Origin: Lojkania enalia
Lineage: Eukaryota; Ascomycota; Dothideomycetes; Pleosporales
Direction of reading: 5' to 3'
Length of the DNA: 22,065 nucleotides
Assembly (NCBI GenBank): GCA_010094045.1
Contig: ML986591.1
Location: 517,874-539,938 of the forward strand
Made by a program: the position numbers and the translations under genes. Every line of letters starts with the position of its first letter. Position 1 is the first letter of the stretch. The notes beneath the pieces are model-generated. The model made no database searches. It was not told the DNA's origin and saw only the letters and a list, made by a program, of their open reading frames with translations. Shown here piece after piece: positions 1 through 9,156 of the stretch.

Positions 1-900
1 TATAGTAACGAGTATTTACTAGCCTTAGTATATTACTAGGTTATTATCAACTAAGCTTCCTTAACTAAATAACAACTTCTACTCCGTATATATTATTACG
101 CGTCCCTAGAACCGTTAATTATTAAAGTATTACTAATACTTCTTAGAAAAAATTAATTAATATACTACTCTACCCGCTTCTTAAAGCCTTTTTAGAAGCC
201 TTCTAGATTATCTACCTTTAAGCTATACGCGCGTTCGCCTACGGGTAGTATATAATATTTACCTTTTAGTTTCTAAAATTAAAAAAATGCGAGTATTATA
301 CCTTATAAAATAAAAAGTACAACCCCGTACGAATCGTATCTAATACTAGTAGGATACTTACTACTAACGTACTTATAGATCCCTTTCTACTGTAAGGAGG
401 AGTTTCTAGTCCTCTAGAGCTATCTTAAACTATAGATAGTAGCCTAATATATAAGAGATAAGGAGGATAAAAAGGTAGCCTTTAAGGCTATTTTAAAGTC
501 TACTTATAGCTTAGTACTTATAGCCCAGGTTGTAAAAAGTTAGAAAGATAGCCTTCCTATAGCTAGTATCTAGGTGGCTTTATTCTACTAGGGTACTAAG
601 TTACTCTATTAGGTTTCGGCCCTAGAGGCTCTAGTATCTAGCTTTTAGGCTGATATCGCGGCGCTCTTAGGCGGCTAAAGACGAGGTAGGGGAGGTTTAG
701 AGGGAGTCCGGAGGGAAAGAAGGGGAAGGAGAGTAGAGGAGAAGAGGACTAGAGAGGTATCCGACAGCTTATTATTAGACCCTCCAGATTTTATAGAGGA
801 GTAATTTCGGGCCTATACTTTAATTTTTAAATCTACTACTCAACTCTTATATATTATTATCTACCAGGTAATCTATATTCTCTATACTATCCTTATATAC
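1..900. other. RIP-mutated AT-rich sequence, origin unresolved
   Basis: No intact gene is visible. The first 60 bases have 14 TpA, one CpA and no TpG, the signature of CpA-to-TpA mutation on both strands. CpG and GpC survive (for example around 640-680), so the decay is context specific. Minus-strand translation to the left of the chromodomain relic stays fairly stop-poor down to about 100, so this may be the C-terminal tail or 3' region of the neighbouring Gypsy element. I recognise no domain in it. A strongly purine-rich stretch lies at about 682-757. No LTR matching the repeats elsewhere in the window was found here. Confidence 0.6.
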
Positions 901-929
901 CTTAATCTATTTAGTTAGGGCTCTTAGAG

Positions 930-1110
930 GTCCTAGCTAATTCGGATACTTATTATAAAAAGCTTTTAACTTATAAAGCGAACCTATAAAATTTAAAACT
1001 TTATACTAGACTAGGTTAGGATTATATCTTACCTATTTTATACGGTATTTAAGGGTCTTATAATACAGCTTACTAGCTAGTATTTCCTTAACCTCCTACT
1101 CTTCTACCCC
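930..1110 (-). pseudogene. chromodomain relic at the C terminus of element 1 polyprotein
   Basis: The minus-strand translation gives EVKEILASKLYY, then KYRIK followed by a stop and VRYNPNL, then FIGSLYKLKAFYNKYP. This follows the fungal retrotransposon chromodomain pattern: a beta strand ending EEIL, a YxVKW strand, and a closing helix. Two positions where Trp is expected are TAG, a G-to-A change. Chromodomains of this class are thought to direct integration to heterochromatin marked by H3K9 methylation. It follows the integrase region directly, as in chromoviruses. Confidence 0.75.
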
Positions 1111-1269
1111 CTTAATAGCGATAGCGGGTGGTTTCGGAGCTTCTTACCCTAGTAGAGGGTCCTAGAGGTTCTTATACAGTAGGTTTGGTGCGAAGATATT
1201 ATATATTCTTAATCCTAGGGGTAGCTATAAATAGTACAAATTTCTAACCTATTCTAGTACTTTAAAAAG

Positions 1270-4200
1270 GCCCTCCTATTAATCGAATAGCTTTCGGCTC
1301 GGTCTCTAGACCGTAAGATTCTTAGTATTTAGGTAGACTATATTACTAATCTACTAATTAATCGGTTGCTAGTAATAGTTAATAATAGATTATATACGAT
1401 CCTAAGCCTTCTTAATATTAGCCTTTATAATTTCCTAGACTATATATATACGAGTTACTAGAGCTAAAGCGTTTTTATAATTTAATTTATCTATTATAAT
1501 AATAGGATTAACAAAATATTTCTAATCCCAACTCTAATAGGGCTTAGATCCGTATAGAATCTAATATAGGGATATTCTAATAGTTGTATAAGGTAGAGTC
1601 GCTTATACTTAGTTAATTATAGGTAATAGAGAACTCTAGTTATTCTAGTAGAAGGATATAAAAGAGCGCAATCTCTAATTAATATACTTATTTATAATTT
1701 CCATCTATCCATCAATCTCTTTATAATAAGTAGTAGATAGTTTAATCTTTACGCCTAAAATACAGCAGAATTCGGACTAGAAACTAGATATAAACTAAGG
1801 TCTTTAGTCTAAAATAATAGTTTCAGGCGTATAGCTAAAGTAGTATACCTATTAAATAAATAATTCGGCTATTCCCCATACATTAATTATACGATAGTAG
1901 GAAATAGATACTACTTATTTAGATAGGCGATCAATTACTACTATAATCTAATTATATCCGGACTTATCTATAGAAAAATCCTTAAAGTTAATATATAGAT
2001 ACTATATTAGTTAATTTAGTATAAGAAATAAGTAGATAAAACCTAGGGTTTAAGTTTATATTAGATAAGCTTTATAATATAGAATATAATTCCGTATATA
2101 TTATTTATAAGTAGCCTTTATACCCTTCTAGTAGTACTTCTAGGATAGTAACTAATAGGTTTTAGTAGCACTTAGGTATATAGAGGATACTTAGTTATAA
2201 ACCTCTTATATAAGCTATATATAAAGGCCTAAATCTAATAGAATATATAAGTAATTATTGTAGAGGAGTAGTCTATTCTCTATCTAATACTTGCAGGGTA
2301 AAAGGATGCGTTTCTATATAAAGGAGGCTTAGTTTTCTTATAGTAATATATCGATTAACTCTAGAGAGTCTAGTAATATAATCTACTCCTAACCTTTAAT
2401 AACGTTTAATATAGCTGCTTAAGTTATTATTTAAATAATATAGAACTAGGCTAATTTAGTATTAATTTAGAGGTAAAGTTAATACAGTCTAAGTAGGACT
2501 CTTAACTAGTTGTTAGTTTAAGCTACTTTTAAGTTTTCTATATCTTATTCGTAATAACTAAGGATATCTATTCTAGTATTATTCTTACCTAGAGTATACT
2601 CGATTTAAAACTAATACTAAACTAATTTTTTAGTCTAATAAATTTAATAAATATTAAGTATCTTTATAGTTATAAAATATTCGAGTAAGCGATAATTAGT
2701 ATATATTAGAGTCCTAGTAACTACTAAAGTAAGTTCTACCCTCTATTACTTAAACATAGTAATAATTGCGAACAGTTTCTTATTATAAATCTCTTAGTTT
2801 AGTTCCAAACCGGATAGAACCTTACTATAAAACGCTATAGGGTACTATTTTCCGTTAGAATATTTCTATAATAGTACTCCTACAACTATTCTATTAGAGG
2901 TATTAGTTTCCATTTTTATTTCTAACGTAGGGTTAAAGTAGTAGAATATAGGTATGCTTAATAGAGCTGACTTTAATTTCTTAAAAGTAATATTACATTC
3001 TAAAATCTATATAAAAAGGGTTATAGGGCTTTATAGTACGATAATTAGCTTTACAATATATAAGAATTCTAGTATAAACTATTAATAGAATCTAGTAAAA
3101 CTTAAGAAGGATTTTACACCCGTTATAATAGTAGGTAGCTACTAGTTATACAGTACTTCTACCTTCTCTAGGTTAACCTTAAGGCCTTTATTTAAGAGGA
3201 TATAGCTAAGATATTTAGTTCGAGTAATATAGAATTCGCTCTTCTTAATATTAACTTATAACCCTACTTAATATAATCTCTCAAGAACTTTCTTAACGTA
3301 GATAGTATATATCACCTTATCTTCTAAGTAGACAAGAATATCGTTTAAGTAAGTAATATAGAAGTTATTTAGATAGTCGATTAGTATATTATTTATATAG
3401 TACTAGTAAGTTGCTAAACTATTATATAATTTAAAAGGTAGAACTTTATACTTGTAGGTTCCGTATTAAGTCTAAAAGATAATATATTCTTTAGAGCTAG
3501 GGTTTATTCTAATCTTATTAAAGGCTGCGCGAATATTAAACTTAGTAAAAATTACTACTTTAGTAGGCTTAAATAGAAGTTTATCTATATACGGTATTAG
3601 ATATATATTCTTATAGATAAGAGTATTAAGTTTATAATAATCTATATAGATATATAAGTCGCTATTAAGTTTATAGATATAAAGGATTAGAGATATAAAG
3701 AAGCTCTAACTCTACTTAATATACCTATACTATAGATTATCTATAATATACTTCTTAGTTACTTTTAGCTCCTTAATATTCTACTTATATAACGGGCTAT
3801 AACTATTAGGGAAGAGTTCTATAAAGATAATCTTATAATTATAAAAGTAGTATTCTAGTAATTAATAAGCCGCAGTTTTACTAAATATATTTTAATATCT
3901 ATAGTATTTAGATAGTAATTAGAGATTTACTAGTACTTCATTTTCAACCTTATCTTCTAGCTCTAGGGCTTATTTATCTTTAATTAGCCGCTCGATTTTG
4001 TATAGAGACGTAGAGAAAAACTCGTTCTCTTTCCTCTTTATATTAAAGTAGAAAGTATTAGCTAAGATAAGAGTAATAATAGGAGAATAGACTTTCTTTA
4101 GATTAGGTTTGGACTTTATTATATACGGGCGTGCGAGAGCTCTAAGCTTATTTAAACTATAGGCTATAAGACACTAATATAGTTTTAGTAGTCTTAGTAG

Positions 4201-4700
4201 ACCTTTAATACGATAGATAGTCGGACTGTAGGACTACTAATACTAGTCCTTTTTCTATAAAACGTTGTATTACTAGATATCTAGCTCTACCTTCTTATCG
4301 TATACTAGCTAACTTAATTATATAAGAAGAGGAGGTAAAGGATTATAAGTAGTAGGATACTTAAAGGGCTATATAATCCGATTCTTATCTATATCTAACT
4401 AGAGTTAAAAATAATATAACTATTTAATACTAATAATATAATCCTAAATACCTAGATTTATAATAATAAATAGGTAGTTTTAGATAGTTCTCCTATTAAT
4501 TTACAGGTATAAGTAGATATATTAATTAACTAAGGTTTAGATTCGGTCCTAAAAACCTTTAATAGTAATTTTAAAGGGTAAGTACTATATTAATATATAT
4601 AGAGCTTAAAAGAGTAATCTAGCTACTATAGAATTAAAGAATAGGAAGCCTTAGGCGCTTATATTAACAAGAGTATTTAGTTATATACTAACGCCTTTTA
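1270..4700 (-). pseudogene. pol relic of element 1 (protease, RT, RNase H, integrase)
   Basis: Domains in minus-strand order: (1) aspartic protease, with active-site codons at 4665-4657 now reading Asn-Ile-Ser where Asp-Thr-Gly is expected; (2) reverse transcriptase at about 3100-3800, with recognisable KLNTLIYKN, FTKFNIRAAF and YGTYKYKVLPF blocks and the YxDD box at 3351-3334 reading YLNDIL, first Asp changed to Asn; (3) RNase H at about 2600-2970, with IAFYSK and KKLFAII blocks; (4) integrase core with DKSGYN and VVIDRLSK near 1900-2000, its first catalytic Asp (codon 1930-1932) still present; (5) an integrase C-terminal GPF block near 1275. In-frame stops occur throughout. The assignment is strong, but sub-domain edges are estimates. 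Confidence 0.82.
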
Positions 4701-4899
4701 AATATAGAATAGTAGAGATTTAAAAGTATTTTCCTCTAAATAAATATAATAAATTAATGTTTAATAAGTCGTACTTATTTAAGTCTAGAATAGAGAGTTT
4801 TCTTAAACGTCTCTATTTCCCACCTAAAAACTATCTAGGTGGTACTTACTTACGTCTAGAAACTCTTCTTCCTTAATCTCCTCTTATTTAACCTCTATC

Positions 4900-5720
4900 T
4901 CTTATATTTTAAGAACTATATATTTGTTTATAAAGTATTCTAGTTTACTATAATTATAGTAATTACCTAGAGTTATATACTTTTTAAGTGCGGGAGTTTT
5001 ACTAGGTAGTTAAAAAGCAATTATAGTAGAATAAAGTATTAATACTAGGGTAGATTAGAGTAGTATTAGATTATAGGTTACTTTAGATAAACTCTTAGAA
5101 ACCTTCTAATACTAATCCGAATTTATTTTAGCTGCAACCTATAGGCTGGCAGTTTATTCTAAGAGGTTAAAAACGCTCCTCCTTTCTATATTATAAGCTG
5201 TTAAGTAGGCAACTATAGTATTAAAGGAGCCTTTCTATATAAGCTTAAAGCTAAAGTTTAGTATCCTTAGGCTAGGGAGAATCTTATTCTATAGGTAGAA
5301 GAACTACTTAGATTAGGATATAGATCCCCTAATAGTTATACTAATAAAGCGAGCTTTAAAAGTTGAGAATACTTCTCCCTTATTTATCTTTAGGGCCTAA
5401 AACGCCTATTATACCTCTATCTCTTTATTACCTATAATAAAATACGATTATAGAAGTAAAATTATTTCTTCAGTATTTTTAAACTAATACTAGTCTAATT
5501 TAGCTAGGTATTTTAGCTCTAGATACCCTTTTATAGTACTAGAGGTATATTTCTATACTAATACTATATATATACACTCTATCGGATAGTAATCTATATT
5601 AATCTTAAGTTAGTTTAGAATTAAGACTTACTATTATTTAAATATAAGTTCGCTACTATCTATAAGACTTTTAATCTTAGGTATATATTTAGTAAGATAG
5701 GCTTAAAGAGGCTTAGGAGT
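4900..5720 (-). pseudogene. gag relic of element 1 (capsid region plus zinc knuckle)
   Basis: The minus-strand translation resembles the Retrotrans_gag capsid region of fungal Gypsy elements. It has the phrase INIDYYP near 5585-5610 and FSTFKARF a little further on. The region ends in a CX2CX4HX4C-spaced zinc knuckle whose codons lie between 4961 and 4920. All four metal ligands now read Tyr (TAC or TAT). This is what C-to-T or G-to-A RIP changes would make of Cys (TGC/TGT) and His (CAC/CAT) codons. The nucleocapsid would not bind zinc. The N-terminal limit is uncertain because sequence right of about 5720 is not recognisable. Confidence 0.75.
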
Positions 5721-6345
5721 AGTTAAAAGGTTTCTTACTAAGGGAGTTATAAAAGTTTCTTAATATATTATTAGTTCTAATTTAGTAGTTTATAGAGGTT
5801 AATTAAGACTAATAGTTCTCTATTATATTAAGCGTGCGATCTTCTCTTATAAAATTATAATTTATTTCTTAAAAGTTAGTTTACTCTAATTTCTCTCTAA
5901 ATTAGATAGGTTCTTTATTATAAACCCTATAGAGAGGGGTCCGCCTATTATAAGGCCCCTTATAGGAGGTAATAGTTGTTCTATACGTGTAGATAGAAGT
6001 TTACTCTTACTATAACTTACGTGTATATCAGTTCTAGTATAAGAATTAGAAGGTAAATTATAGTTAGATATTAGTAGTTACCTCCGATTCTAATAGGTTA
6101 TTAATAGTCTTTAAGTTTCTACCTAGGCGTATTCTATACGGCTTTTTCAAAGACAATCCTAATTATAGAAGATAGGAAGTTCTAAATTTAAAGACTTTAG
6201 TTAATAAAAGGTTTTTAAAATTCTATTTAGATAACTAAATAATTTAATATAATAGTATATAAATATTATAATCTAAACTAAATTAGATATATTTTAAACT
6301 TAGATATATTTAAATAAACAATCGATACGATATTATTAAAGAGGC
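5721..6345. other. AT-rich RIP-mutated spacer between element 1 gag and the repeat cluster
   Basis: No reading frame or domain could be recognised. By position this should hold the gag N terminus, leader and primer-binding site of element 1 if the repeat at 6346 is its LTR. The sequence next to that repeat does not match a tRNA 3' end that I can recognise, so this is unproven. Composition is strongly TpA-rich. Confidence 0.5.
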
Positions 6346-6656
6346 TGTTACTAGTAGTATTAAGTTCTTCTATATAATATAATAGCGTAGATAAGATAAT
6401 AGGTTTAAATATAGTATAAATCTACTTAGAGGTATATAAGAGTATATAGGGGATTAGGGACCTAAGAATTCTATTAACACCTATAAGCCTTATATAAAAG
6501 AATATAAAAGAACTACTAAGCTACTTATAAGGGAGTATATAACTATATATAGAAGGGAAAAGAGGTAGAACTGGGAGTAGGATAAGATAAGTAAAAAGCT
6601 TTAGGATAAGATTATATATAAAACTTTTTATAGAACGATTTCTTTATATTATTATA
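6346..6656 (+). repeat. 311-bp LTR-like direct repeat, copy 1
   Basis: It begins TGTTACTAGTAG and aligns end to end with 7090-7400 in the same orientation. Shared blocks include AACTACTAAGC, GAGTATATAACTATATATAG and the distal AAAAAGCTTTA. The 5' end is TG here, and the 3' end is CA in the other copy, which suggests an LTR with canonical TG...CA ends. This copy keeps more G and C (for example GGGGATTAGGGACC) than copy 2. It is either an LTR or a solo LTR; no flanking 5-bp target duplication could be confirmed. Confidence 0.75.
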
Positions 6657-6725
6657 AAATCTCTTTAAATATATTAATAAGTATATTCTTATCTATAGTA
6701 TATAATAGTAGATAATATAATATAA

Positions 6726-7028
6726 TATTATAGATATTTATATATAATTAGTTAATTATACTTTAAATAGTTAATTCTATTATTATATACTATATATAAA
6801 TATTAAAATATTATATAAAAAATAGAGATATCTATATTATATAAATTTTTATAGAGATTAGATCTATACTATTATATAGACTAGTTAGGTTAATAAAACC
6901 TTCCTCTATTATAGTTATAATAAGTTAGTTATATTCTAGTTAATAGCTTATAGCTATTATTAGTAGCTAGTTTAGATATTATAATAAAAGTAGTATAAGT
7001 ATAAAAGTATTACAGTATTACCGTAATA
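6726..7028 (+). repeat. Solo LTR (303 bp) of the element 2 family
   Basis: It aligns along its full length with the 3' LTR of element 2 at 17379-17682, in the same plus-strand orientation. Shared blocks include ACCTTCCTCTATTATAGTTA and ACTATATATAAATATTAAAA. The ends form a short inverted repeat, TATTA at the left and CCGTAATA at the right, which would be TGTTACGG...CCGTAACA before RIP. No gag or pol adjoins it, so it is read as a solo LTR left by recombination. It is more decayed than the 17379 copy: GGACGC there is AGATAT here. Confidence 0.8.
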
Positions 7029-7086
7029 TTATAATATTAAGAAAAAGTAGCTACTTTAATAATTTAACTACTTTAATAGTAGAATA
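7029..7086 (+). repeat. Orphan terminal inverted repeat of the Fot1-like family
   Basis: The block AAGAAAAAGTAG followed by CTACTTTAATAGTAGAATA matches the right-hand terminal repeat of the Fot1-like element ending at 13450. It differs mainly by C-to-T and G-to-A changes. No partner left end is visible next to it. The solo LTR at 6726-7028 abuts it on the inner side, which suggests that LTR inserted into, or beside, a copy of the DNA element that was later eroded. Confidence 0.7.
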
Positions 7087-7089
7087 TAT

Positions 7090-7400
7090 TATTACTAGTA
7101 GTATTAAATTTTTCTATATAATATAATAGTATAAATAAGATAATAGATCTAAATATAAAATAAATCTATTTAAAGATATATAGAAGTATATAAAAGTTTA
7201 AAAACCTAGAAATTCTATTAATATTTATAAGTATTATATAAAAAGATATAGAAAAACTACTAAGCTATTTATAAGAGAGTATATAACTATATATAGATAA
7301 GAAAAGAGGTAGAGTTAGAGGTAAAATAAAATAAGTAAAAAGCTTTAAGATAAGGTTATATATAAAGCTTTTTATAGAACAATTTCTTCGTATTATTACA
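7090..7400 (+). repeat. 311-bp LTR-like direct repeat, copy 2
   Basis: Second copy of the 6346-6656 sequence in direct orientation. It begins TATTACTAGTAG (TG changed to TA) and ends TATTATTACA, keeping the canonical terminal CA. It is more heavily mutated than copy 1: GGGGATTAGGGACC has become AAAAGTTTAAAAACC. Its right end coincides almost exactly with the left edge of the gene island. Confidence 0.75.
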
Positions 7401-7599
7401 AGTAGTATTATAGCTCTATATTTGGTTTATATAGATCGGCTTACTACTACTCTTATTATCAGGGGCTGCTGTAGTATATTAGGTGCCTTTACTATCCGCC
7501 TTCTAGTACGTTTAGCTAGCGTAGGAGGTGGTGTTAATAGGTTGTGGTTAGAATCTGACGTCACCATCGGGGTTTCGGCACAAGGTTCGGTGGTCTAGG

Positions 7600-7606
7600 C
7601 GGACCG
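7600..7606. promoter_or_regulatory. CGG-N-CCG inverted motif
   Basis: CGGACCG lies at the centre of a longer inverted repeat, AGGCGG-A-CCGCCT (7597-7609). Paired CGG triplets are the usual target form of fungal Zn2Cys6 binuclear-cluster regulators. Function here is inference from sequence only. Confidence 0.3.
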
Positions 7607-7763
7607 CCTTGCAGTAGGAACTAGCTAAGCGAGTGTCCGCGGTTCGAGTAAAAGAATGTCCGAGATGAATATCCTCCTTTTCAACAATTCAAAGAGTTTT
7701 TTAATACCTCGGGAAAATAGGCGGAACTGCCCGTTCATGCTCCCCCCTTGTACCTGACACGAT

Positions 7764-7769
7764 CACGTG
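7764..7769. promoter_or_regulatory. CACGTG palindrome (E-box type)
   Basis: Perfect CACGTG about 300 bp upstream of the start codon. In fungi such sites are bound by bHLH factors (Cbf1 and Pho4 types). In yeast, Pho4 and other factors link phosphate and purine metabolism, but use of this site is not shown by the sequence. Confidence 0.35.
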
Positions 7770-7798
7770 CACATTGTATGCCAAGCCTCGGTGTCCAA

Positions 7799-7803
7799 CC
7801 AAT
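7799..7803 (+). promoter_or_regulatory. CCAAT box, forward
   Basis: CCAAT in an AACCAATCA context, 26 bp upstream of the TGACTCA element. The HAP/CBC complex binds such sites in filamentous fungi. A reverse copy (ATTGG) lies at 7843-7847. Confidence 0.5.
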
Positions 7804-7828
7804 CATTGTCCCAGTTCCCTAAGCCCCA

Positions 7829-7835
7829 TGACTCA
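7829..7835. promoter_or_regulatory. TGACTCA, Gcn4/CpcA-type (possibly Bas1-type) site
   Basis: Perfect 7-bp TGACTCA about 230 bp upstream of the SAICAR synthetase ATG. In yeast, ADE gene promoters carry TGACTC sites used by Bas1-Bas2 and by Gcn4. CpcA is the filamentous-fungal Gcn4 orthologue, which recognises the same core. Its position between two opposed CCAAT boxes supports a real promoter element. Which regulator uses it here cannot be read from sequence. Confidence 0.6.
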
Positions 7836-7842
7836 CTGTCCG

Positions 7843-7847
7843 ATTGG
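7843..7847 (-). promoter_or_regulatory. CCAAT box, reverse
   Basis: ATTGG in a CGATTGGTTG context, just downstream of TGACTCA. With the forward box at 7799 it brackets the TGACTCA site symmetrically, the centres being 30 and 13 bp away. Confidence 0.45.
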
Positions 7848-8066
7848 TTGTTTCCTGCAAATGCCGTCGGCCATTTAACTTCGTTGATCTCGCGGTTAAT
7901 GTTGGATCAAGCCCTAGCCACAGAGGCTGCTCCTCTTGGCATTCTGCATCTAGCTTCCATTATGTCATACCTCCCTAGCCACGTCCAGCCCCACTAGAAG
8001 TCGCCCCAAAGAAATTATCTCAAAGCTGCGAGAGCGGAAACTAATCCTCAATTTCTCGCGAACAAA

Positions 8067-9156
8067 ATGGCCCCCACCGCCCTAGTCGAAGTTGACCTTC
8101 AGGGAACACTCTCGAAGCTTGCTTCGGGAAAGGTCCGCGATTTGTTCGCTGTCGACAACAATACGCTGTTGTTTGTTGCGAGCGACCGGATATCTGCATT
8201 TGATGTGGTTATGCAAAATGTGAGTACCCTGCGAAAGTCTCAAGAAACAAGAACACGGACCGCATGTTAGGGTCTTCACGGCGAAAGGCCAGCTGACGTC
8301 ACGTCCCTCAGGGCATTCCAGGCAAAGGTGTATTGCTCACAGCCATGAGGTGCGCCGACAGGAGGACAACTGTATTTGACGCGTGAGCTAATCAATCATG
8401 CCTAGTGTATATTGGTTTCAATACCTCCAGTCCGAAATCCCGACTCTCCGGACCCATTTCATTAGCAGCTCTCTTCCTTCGGCCATAGAGGATTCATTGC
8501 CTGCTGAAGTGGCGAATGCTATCCGCCCGAGGAGCATGCAAGTGCGCCGTCTGCGTATCTTTCCTCTAGAGTCTATTGTTCGAGGCTATATCACCGGCTC
8601 GGCTTGGACTGAATACAGGAAGTCGGGCACTGTCAACGGCACTCCCCTACCTGCAGGACTCGTTGATGGCCAGAGGCTGCCCTCGCCATTGTGGACGCCG
8701 AGCACGAAGGCCAAAATCGGTGGACATGACGAGAACATCAGCCCAGAACAAGCATGTGAGCTTGTGGGTGAAGCATTTGCAAAAGAAATCGAAAGGCTCA
8801 GTCTTGAGATCTACGGGGTGGCAGCCAAGAGGGCAGAGGAAGTCGGCATCATTTTGGCTGACACGAAATTCGAGTTTGGTGTCGACGAAGAAAATGGAAA
8901 TAAGGTGGTACTGGTGGATGAAGTGCTGACCCCCGACAGTAGTCGGTTTTGGCCAAAAAATACCTGGGAGCAGAATCTTGGAAAACAGCAGCCCAGTTTC
9001 GACAAACAGTTCTTGAGGAACTGGTTGACGGAACAGGGATTGAAGGGGAAGGAGGGCGTAGTTGTCCCGGAGGAAGTCGTCATGAACACAGTGACCAGAT
9101 ATCAGGAAGCCTGTGACAGAATCACTGGGGAATGTAGCCGGCAGTGTTTCGTATGA
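8067..9156 (+). CDS. ADE1: SAICAR synthetase (phosphoribosylaminoimidazole-succinocarboxamide synthase)
   Basis: The enzyme joins L-aspartate to CAIR with ATP to give SAICAR in de novo purine synthesis, in the cytosol. Three exons are inferred: 8067-8219, 8312-8349 and 8406-9156, giving 313 residues (yeast Ade1 has 306). Visible motifs: GKVRDLF (21-27) and [10 protein letters not shown] (38-47) in the N-terminal ATP-binding lobe; [14 protein letters not shown] (116-129), matching family signature 1; STKA (163-166) and HDENIS (171-176); DTKFEFG (216-222), family signature 2; [13 protein letters not shown] (234-246). The start has A at -3 (ACAAAATGG). All key motifs are intact and codon use is unlike the RIP-mutated flanks. 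The last residues, ECSRQCFV, are unlike the usual ending. A GTATGA at the stop could be a 5' splice site, so the exact C terminus is less certain. Confidence 0.95.
8220..8311 (+). other. ADE1: Intron 1 of the SAICAR synthetase gene (92 nt, phase 0)
   Basis: 5' splice site GTGAGT and 3' site CTCAG. A CTGAC branch-like motif lies at 8293-8297, 14 nt before the acceptor. Removal joins residue Asn51 to Gly52 and restores the conserved run GIPGKG. The unspliced frame stops at 8268-8270. Confidence 0.92.
8350..8405 (+). other. ADE1: Intron 2 of the SAICAR synthetase gene (56 nt, phase 2)
   Basis: 5' splice site GTGCGC, weaker than the usual GTRAGT form; 3' site CCTAG; branch motif CTAAT at 8388-8392, 13 nt before the acceptor. 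Splicing rebuilds a Ser codon (AG|T) and joins TAM to SVYWFQ, as in the family. The ATG at 8398 lies inside this intron and is not a start. Confidence 0.9.

Larger units (their letters stand above)
900..5720 (-). mobile_element. RIP-degraded Ty3/Gypsy chromodomain retrotransposon (element 1)
   Basis: Read on the minus strand from right to left, the order is gag, zinc knuckle, protease, reverse transcriptase, RNase H, integrase and chromodomain. That is the order of Ty3/Gypsy (Metaviridae, chromovirus-type) elements. Domains were recognised from conceptual translation despite many internal TAG and TAA codons, most of them where Trp or Gln is expected. No frame is open for long and several catalytic codons are mutated, so it cannot be autonomous. 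Flanking LTRs were not established. The 311-bp repeat starting at 6346 is a possible right-hand LTR, but no matching copy was seen on the left. Boundaries are approximate. Confidence 0.85.
7401..8066 (+). promoter_or_regulatory. Upstream region of the SAICAR synthetase gene
   Basis: Composition changes from TpA-rich to balanced between about 7400 and 7500, and no conserved coding frame is present. Candidate sites are listed separately: TGACGTCA (7556-7563), a CGG-N-CCG inverted motif (7600-7606), CACGTG (7764-7769), two CCAAT boxes and TGACTCA (7829-7835). Several ATGs occur between 7778 and 7961, but the transcription start is unknown, so it is unclear whether any lies in the mRNA. No TATA box is obvious near the gene. 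Confidence 0.6.

Noticed and set aside
6346..6656. 311-bp repeat as the 5' LTR of element 1
   Set aside because: No matching copy at the left end of element 1 and no recognisable primer-binding site beside it; left as an independent repeat.
7641..7660. GGTTCGAG resembling a tRNA T-loop
   Set aside because: Flanking bases do not pair into T, anticodon or acceptor stems on either strand.
7767..7997. 76-codon plus-strand frame upstream of the SAICAR synthetase gene
   Set aside because: It starts with GTG, not ATG, spans the promoter sites and shows no domain; a chance frame in the promoter.
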